Shown here: piece by piece, positions 5,202 to 5,890 of the stretch | Numbering within the stretch: position 1 is the first letter of the stretch | How the letters are laid out: every line of letters begins with the position of its first letter | DNA from: Bacteroidales bacterium | GTDB lineage: Bacteria > Bacteroidota > Bacteroidia > Bacteroidales > UBA932 | Assembly (NCBI GenBank): GCA_017617475.1 | Contig: JAFZWC010000060.1 | Coordinates: 1 to 5,890, forward strand | Direction of reading: 5' to 3' | DNA: 5,890 nucleotides | Position numbers and translations under genes: made by a program | Notes under the pieces: generated by a model | The model's input: only the letters and a program-made list of their open reading frames with translations | Databases searched by the model: none | What the model was told of the DNA's origin: nothing

Positions 5202-5890
5202 CCTTTTCCATCTTGTCCTTCAGGGCAGCGAGAGCGGAGATGTCACCGAGGGTGGTCTTCTCCACATTGCTCTGGACCTTCTTGATGGCCTTCTTGGCGG
5301 TCTCGACCTCAGCGGTCTCGCGGGCAGCCTTGGCCTCGGAGTAGGTGCGGACATGGGAAACGCGGATGGTACGGGTGCTGCGACGGAGGTCGATCACCTT
5401 CACGGGGAGGGTCTCGCCTACCAGGGCGTTCTTACCGTCTTCCTTGACGAGTTCACGGTTGAAGGCGCTTACCTCGGTGCCGTCGGCCAGGGTGAGGGTG
5501 GTGTTCTTGTCACCGATCACGCTCACGGTAGCGTCAACAACGGTACCAACCGGGTACTTGGCCTCGAGCTCGTCCCAAGGGTTGGGGGTGAGCTGCTTGT
5601 GACCCAGGCTCAGCTTGTGGCTGTTCTCGTCGAAGTCCAGGATGACGACGTCGATGACGTCACCGCTCTGAACCATCTCGGCGGGATGCTTGATCTTGTT
5701 CCAGGAGAGGTCGGAGATATGGATGAGACCCTCTACGCCATCCTCAAGCTCGGCGAATACACCGAAGTTGGTGATGTTGCGGACGGTAGCCTTGTGCTGG
5801 GAACCCACGGGATACTTCTCGCGGATGCTCTCCCAAGGATTGGCGGTGAGCTGCTTGATGCCCAGGGACATCTTGCGGGCCTCGCGGTCC
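5194..5890 (-). CDS. rpsA: 30S ribosomal protein S1, C-terminal part (cut by window edge)
   Basis: S1 binds mRNA on the 30S subunit and helps load it for initiation, which matters most where Shine-Dalgarno sequences are weak. The visible 231 residues run in frame to the right window edge, so the start lies outside; the ATG at 5871 is internal, because DREARK precedes it and continues the usual end of an S1 repeat (RKMSLGIKQL). Visible residues 1-14 are the end of one S1 domain, 26-100 a complete canonical S1 domain (NFGVFAELEDGVEGLIHISD), 112-182 a divergent last S1 domain, and 183-231 a charged, probably helical tail ending TTLGDISALAALKDKM, of a type I associate with Bacteroidota S1. Two stop codons stand in tandem (TAA TAA, 5196-5191). 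The gene's last 8 bases overlap the start of rnz. Identification is firm; the number of upstream S1 domains cannot be seen. Confidence 0.95.
   Translation of the reverse strand, partial: DREARKMSLGIKQLTANPWESIREKYPVGSQHKATVRNITNFGVFAELEDGVEGLIHISDLSWNKIKHPAEMVQSGDVIDVVILDFDENSHKLSLGHKQLTPNPWDELEAKYPVGTVVDATVSVIGDKNTTLTLADGTEVSAFNRELVKEDGKNALVGETLPVKVIDLRRSTRTIRVSHVRTYSEAKAARETAEVETAKKAIKKVQSNVEKTTLGDISALAALKDKMEKGE

Noticed and set aside
1..5890. tRNA or rRNA genes, CRISPR arrays, insertion sequences, or a defence system.
   Set aside because: No cloverleaf, rRNA signature, regularly spaced repeat array, transposase, nuclease or toxin-antitoxin pair was seen. The GAGCTTGCTTC segment near 57-66 recalls a 16S hairpin loop but has no surrounding 16S sequence.

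Overview
The window is one compact gene run on the minus strand, about 5.7 kb, followed at its 3' end (positions 1 to about 188) by a non-coding region rich in repeats and structure. In transcription order, right to left, it holds: the 3' part of rpsA (ribosomal protein S1, cut by the window edge), rnz (tRNase Z), a secreted GH73-type glucosaminidase with two C-terminal LysM-like domains, mltG (endolytic murein transglycosylase, YceG family), and a long RelA/SpoT-family (p)ppGpp synthetase. Junctions are tight: an 8-base overlap, then a 22-base gap, a 3-base gap and a 4-base ATGA overlap. The five genes look like one transcription unit with translational coupling at several joins.

The most likely host is a GC-rich member of the Bacteroidota, probably Bacteroidales. 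This rests on the S1 C-terminal tail (TTLGDISALAALKDKM), the tRNase Z VPRSYAYCSDT segment, the compact glucosaminidase-LysM protein, and the lack of well-placed Shine-Dalgarno sequences. It is inferred from family resemblance, not from a search.

By function, the run joins translation (S1, tRNA 3'-end maturation), cell-wall turnover (two enzymes that cut glycan strands at different bonds) and the stringent response. The RelA/SpoT protein is the most informative gene. Its synthetase, TGS, zinc-finger and ACT regions look intact, but the HD hydrolase signature HDxxED reads HEASRM, and the usual LADRLHNMR reads LADRLEVMR. It is therefore predicted to make (p)ppGpp but not degrade it, although it keeps an RxKD-like basic signature more typical of bifunctional enzymes.

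The least explained part is positions 1 to 188. It holds a near-perfect 22-bp stem (29-50 with 71-92) capped by an inner hairpin with a CTTG tetraloop, an exact 10-bp direct repeat around it, a pyrimidine tract able to pair with either repeat copy, a strong G-quadruplex motif on the minus strand, and a terminator-like hairpin touching the relA stop codon. The G-T wobbles suggest that the structured RNA would be read from the plus strand. I recognise no named family for it; it may be a genome-wide intergenic repeat or a structured RNA.
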